Assembly (NCBI GenBank): GCA_937860165.1
Contig: CALMBE010000750.1
Coordinates: 1-6,699, forward strand
DNA: 6,699 bases
Source of the DNA: an uncultured Planctomycetaceae bacterium
GTDB lineage: Bacteria; Planctomycetota; Planctomycetia; Pirellulales; Lacipirellulaceae
Direction of reading: 5' to 3'
The translations under genes and the position numbers were made by a program. The notes below the pieces were generated by a model, which saw only the letters and a program-made list of their open reading frames with translations, was not told the origin of the DNA and ran no database searches. Below, piece by piece: positions 5,067 through 6,699 of this stretch; the first letter of the stretch is position 1, and each line of letters begins with the position of its first letter.

Positions 5067-6699
5067 ATGCAATTCCAACTTGAAGCACCGTTTCAGCCTG
5101 CCGGGGACCAACCCGCCGCGATTCGCCAGTTGGTCGCCGGCCTGAAGGCTGGCCAACGTGAGCAGGTGCTCATGGGGGTCACTGGCAGCGGCAAGACGTT
5201 CACCATGGCGAGCGTAATCCAAGAGTTGCAGCGCCCCGCGCTGATATTGTCGCACAACAAAACCTTGGCCGCCCAACTCTACGGCGAATTTCGCGAGTTC
5301 TTTCCTCGCAACGCAGTGAGCTATTTCGTCAGCTACTACGACTACTACCAGCCCGAGGCATACATTCCGCAGAGAGACATCTACATCGAAAAAGATGCCT
5401 CGATCAATGAAGAAATTGATCGGATGCGACTCGCTACAACCAGTTCACTGGTAAGTCGCCGCGATGTCGTCGTCATCGCTAGTGTCTCCTGCATTTATGG
5501 TCTCGGTTCTCCGCAGGACTACAAAGACATGATGGTCGGTCTCAGCGTCGGCAATAGCTTGGACCGCGATGTTTTACTCACCCGTTTGATCGACATTCAA
5601 TACGAACGCAACGATACCGACCCGGCACGCGGCAAGTTTCGCGTGCGGGGCGATTGTGTCGAAGTCTGGCCTTCCTATGAAGAGTTCGCCTATCGCATCG
5701 AATTCTGGGGGGATGAAATCGAAAAGCTCTCGATCATCAATCCCACCTCGGGGGAAGTGATCGATTCCCTCCCAGAGATGTATATCTACCCGGCCAAACA
5801 TTTCGTACTCCCCGAGGAACGCATTGAAAACGCCGTCGACCAAATTCGCAAAGAGCTCCGCGAACGGCTGGAGTTGATGCGGAGTCAAGGCAAACTGATC
5901 GAGGCTCAACGGCTGAACGCCCGCACGCGGTTCGATGTGGAAATGATGCTCGAAGTGGGGTACTGCCCGGGAATCGAAAACTATAGTCAACCCCTGAGTG
6001 GTCGGCCGGCTGGCGAACCGCCTTATACTCTGTTCGATTTTTTCCCGAAAGACTTTTTGCTCTTTATCGACGAATCCCACGTAACCATCCCGCAGGTGGG
6101 GGCGATGTACTTCGGGGATCGCAGCCGCAAGGTCACCTTGGTCGAGCATGGTTTTCGGTTGCCGAGCGCGCTTGACAATCGACCGCTCAAGTTCGACGAA
6201 TTCCAGACCCGATTCAATCAGGCGATTTACGTTTCGGCGACTCCCGGCCCCTTTGAACTCGAACGCACGGGGGGCGAAGTCGTTGAACAAGTGGTGCGCC
6301 CCACGGGGCTGTTGGACCCGGTGATCGAAATTGTCCCGGCCACTGGTCAGGTACCCCACTTGCTGGAGCAGATCCGCGAACGGGCCGCCCTCGGCGAACG
6401 CGTGCTCGTGACTACTCTCACCAAGCGATTGGCCGAGGACCTGTCCGCCTACTTATGCGAACAGGGGGTCCTCTGCAAATGGTTGCACAGCGAACTGGAT
6501 GCCTTCGAGCGCGTCGAACTGCTCCGCGACCTGCGGCTTGGGCATTTCGATTGCCTCGTGGGTGTAAACCTGTTGCGCGAAGGTCTCGACTTTCCCGAAG
6601 TGTCACTCGTGGCGATTCTCGATGCGGACAAGGAAGGATTTCTGCGATCGAGCGGCTCGTTAATCCAGACCATTGGCCGTGCCGCGCGCAATCTGCGTG
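5067..6699 (+). CDS. uvrB: Excinuclease ABC subunit B, C-terminus beyond the window
   Basis: UvrB is the damage-verifying helicase-like subunit of nucleotide excision repair. UvrA loads it on DNA, and it then recruits UvrC for incision. The 544 codons present begin [19 protein letters not shown]. Walker A is GVTGSGKT (37-44). The DNA-gripping beta-hairpin is at about 90-110 ([15 protein letters not shown]). The UvrA-interacting domain is at about 155-250. Motif II is DESH (335-338), followed by SATPG (390-394). Motif V is in [15 protein letters not shown] (499-513) and motif VI is QTIGRAARN (534-542). Family members are usually 660-700 residues, so some 120-150 residues, including the C-terminal UVR helical hairpin that contacts UvrC, lie past the right edge. 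ATG at 5067 is the only reasonable start, because an in-frame stop lies at 5028-5030 and the protein begins at the family's usual point. No Shine-Dalgarno is seen; a GC-rich hairpin occupies its place. Confidence 0.97.
   Translation, partial: MQFQLEAPFQPAGDQPAAIRQLVAGLKAGQREQVLMGVTGSGKTFTMASVIQELQRPALILSHNKTLAAQLYGEFREFFPRNAVSYFVSYYDYYQPEAYIPQRDIYIEKDASINEEIDRMRLATTSSLVSRRDVVVIASVSCIYGLGSPQDYKDMMVGLSVGNSLDRDVLLTRLIDIQYERNDTDPARGKFRVRGDCVEVWPSYEEFAYRIEFWGDEIEKLSIINPTSGEVIDSLPEMYIYPAKHFVLPEERIENAVDQIRKELRERLELMRSQGKLIEAQRLNARTRFDVEMMLEVGYCPGIENYSQPLSGRPAGEPPYTLFDFFPKDFLLFIDESHVTIPQVGAMYFGDRSRKVTLVEHGFRLPSALDNRPLKFDEFQTRFNQAIYVSATPGPFELERTGGEVVEQVVRPTGLLDPVIEIVPATGQVPHLLEQIRERAALGERVLVTTLTKRLAEDLSAYLCEQGVLCKWLHSELDAFERVELLRDLRLGHFDCLVGVNLLREGLDFPEVSLVAILDADKEGFLRSSGSLIQTIGRAARNLR

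Noticed and set aside
5574..6359. 261-codon open frame on the minus strand opposite uvrB
   Set aside because: It is antisense to conserved UvrB helicase domains, with composition reflecting the complementary codons and no recognisable domain.

Overview
This window looks like chromosome from a planctomycete, probably of the Pirellula/Rhodopirellula group. The sigma factor and primase have the sequence character of that phylum, base composition is moderate-to-high GC, and the intergenic DNA carries hairpin repeats of a kind I associate with these genomes. The assignment rests on recollection of family sequences, not on a search.

Layout. Positions 1-206 contain no gene. They hold an inverted pair of REP-like palindromes plus short repeats. 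A rho-independent terminator (201-230, minus strand) follows and closes a two-gene minus-strand operon: dnaG (DNA primase, 2042-3922) then rpoD (principal sigma-70 factor, 260-1975). This is a short form of the macromolecular-synthesis operon, without rpsU next to dnaG. From 3923 to 5066, between the divergent housekeeping genes dnaG and uvrB, lies an accessory-looking stretch. It contains another REP-like hairpin (4040-4073), the C-terminal remnant of a PIN-domain (VapC-like) nuclease gene (4070-4333), a roughly 200-base gene-free stretch, and an intact small GNAT acetyltransferase gene (4534-4947). From 5067 to the right edge runs uvrB, excision-repair helicase subunit B, cut off by the window after helicase motif VI.

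How the parts relate. DnaG and RpoD are core replication and transcription functions, probably co-transcribed from a promoter near 3962-3990. UvrB acts with UvrA and UvrC in nucleotide excision repair. The PIN remnant and the GNAT gene have no obvious functional link to these and look like acquired cargo.

The most interesting signal is a 10-mer, TCTAATGGTG, found three times in about 1 kb of this accessory stretch. Each copy faces the gene downstream of it (dnaG, GNAT, uvrB). Each lies between self-complementary arms that are not conserved in sequence, although the arms are weak for the dnaG copy. The two same-direction copies extend to a 19-bp imperfect repeat spaced 510 bp apart, exactly bracketing the GNAT gene like a cassette. 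A second signal is an octamer, GGTACTCC, shared by the loops of two otherwise different REP-like hairpins. I found no CRISPR array, tRNA, rRNA or transposase.
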